Assembly (NCBI GenBank): GCA_945861995.1
Contig: CAMAWZ010000167.1
Location: forward strand, 1 to 5,686
Reading direction: 5' to 3'
Length of the DNA stretch: 5,686 nucleotides
Source: Pseudorhodobacter antarcticus
GTDB lineage: Bacteria > Pseudomonadota > Alphaproteobacteria > Rhodobacterales > Rhodobacteraceae
The notes beneath the pieces were generated by a model, which did no database searches, was not told the origin of the DNA, and worked only from the letters and a program-made list of their open reading frames with translations. Position numbers and translations under genes: made by a program. Of this stretch, positions 5,625 to 5,686 are shown piece by piece; the stretch's first letter is position 1, and each line of letters begins with the position of its first letter.

Positions 5625-5686
5625 TTGCCCCGCGCCATACTGGCCGACATCAGCCTCCAAATCGGCACGATTCCTTTGGTTACGAC
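5625..5686. other. Intergenic tail of window, nothing identified
   Basis: The final 62 bases follow the repeat and show no start codon with a ribosome binding site, no convincing promoter and no RNA structure. In related bacteria a glyceraldehyde-3-phosphate dehydrogenase gene often follows tkt on the same strand, so this may be its upstream region; that is inference from gene order only. Confidence 0.3.

Noticed and set aside
5510..5686. An open frame on the - strand running from the window edge through the repeat
   Set aside because: Its translation is just the repeat read as protein (Pro/Gly/Lys-rich) with no recognisable C-terminus; another - strand frame stops at once with TAA (5682-5680). 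A convergent gene ending here cannot be supported.

Overview
The window reads as chromosomal housekeeping DNA from an alphaproteobacterium, most likely a member of the Rhodobacterales. The evidence is moderately high GC with GCGC-rich coding, protein sequences that look like that group (PurL, an IbaG-like BolA, a CGFS glutaredoxin, ZapA with a coiled-coil partner, transketolase), and a terminal repeat of the G-rich hairpin plus 'GAGGATATTTAGAAAA' kind that I recall as common between genes in that order. I could not search for it. No prophage, transposon, CRISPR array, tRNA or rRNA is visible.

Left block, + strand, 1-2349: the C-terminal half of purL (cut by the window edge), a GNAT acetyltransferase whose GTG start overlaps the purL stop by four bases, then bolA and grxD. 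The first two genes look translationally coupled. A plausible sigma-70-type promoter (1681-1709) precedes bolA, so bolA-grxD may be transcribed separately as well as by read-through. BolA and monothiol glutaredoxins form [2Fe-2S]-bridged complexes, so this pair is a functional unit in iron-sulfur and iron handling, next to purine synthesis.

Centre, 2350-2465: the gap between convergent transcription units. It holds a 20-bp-stem hairpin (2396-2437), probably a terminator shared by grxD (+) and zapA (-). A weaker GC hairpin lies just before it.

Middle block, - strand, 3297-2466: a 160-residue coiled-coil protein and zapA, overlapping by 8 bases. ZapA bundles FtsZ filaments. The upstream gene has the position and build of ZauP, the ZapA partner known from Caulobacter, and is the least characterised gene here.

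Right block, + strand, 3455-5470: a full-length transketolase with a GTG start, divergent from the zapA operon across a 157-bp intergenic region. After it comes a structured element (5486-5624) made of two diverged copies of one repeat unit facing each other. The last 62 bases hold nothing I can identify and are probably upstream sequence of the next gene. I see no strong case for a new multi-gene system. The best leads are the ZapA-linked coiled-coil gene and the paired inverted repeat.
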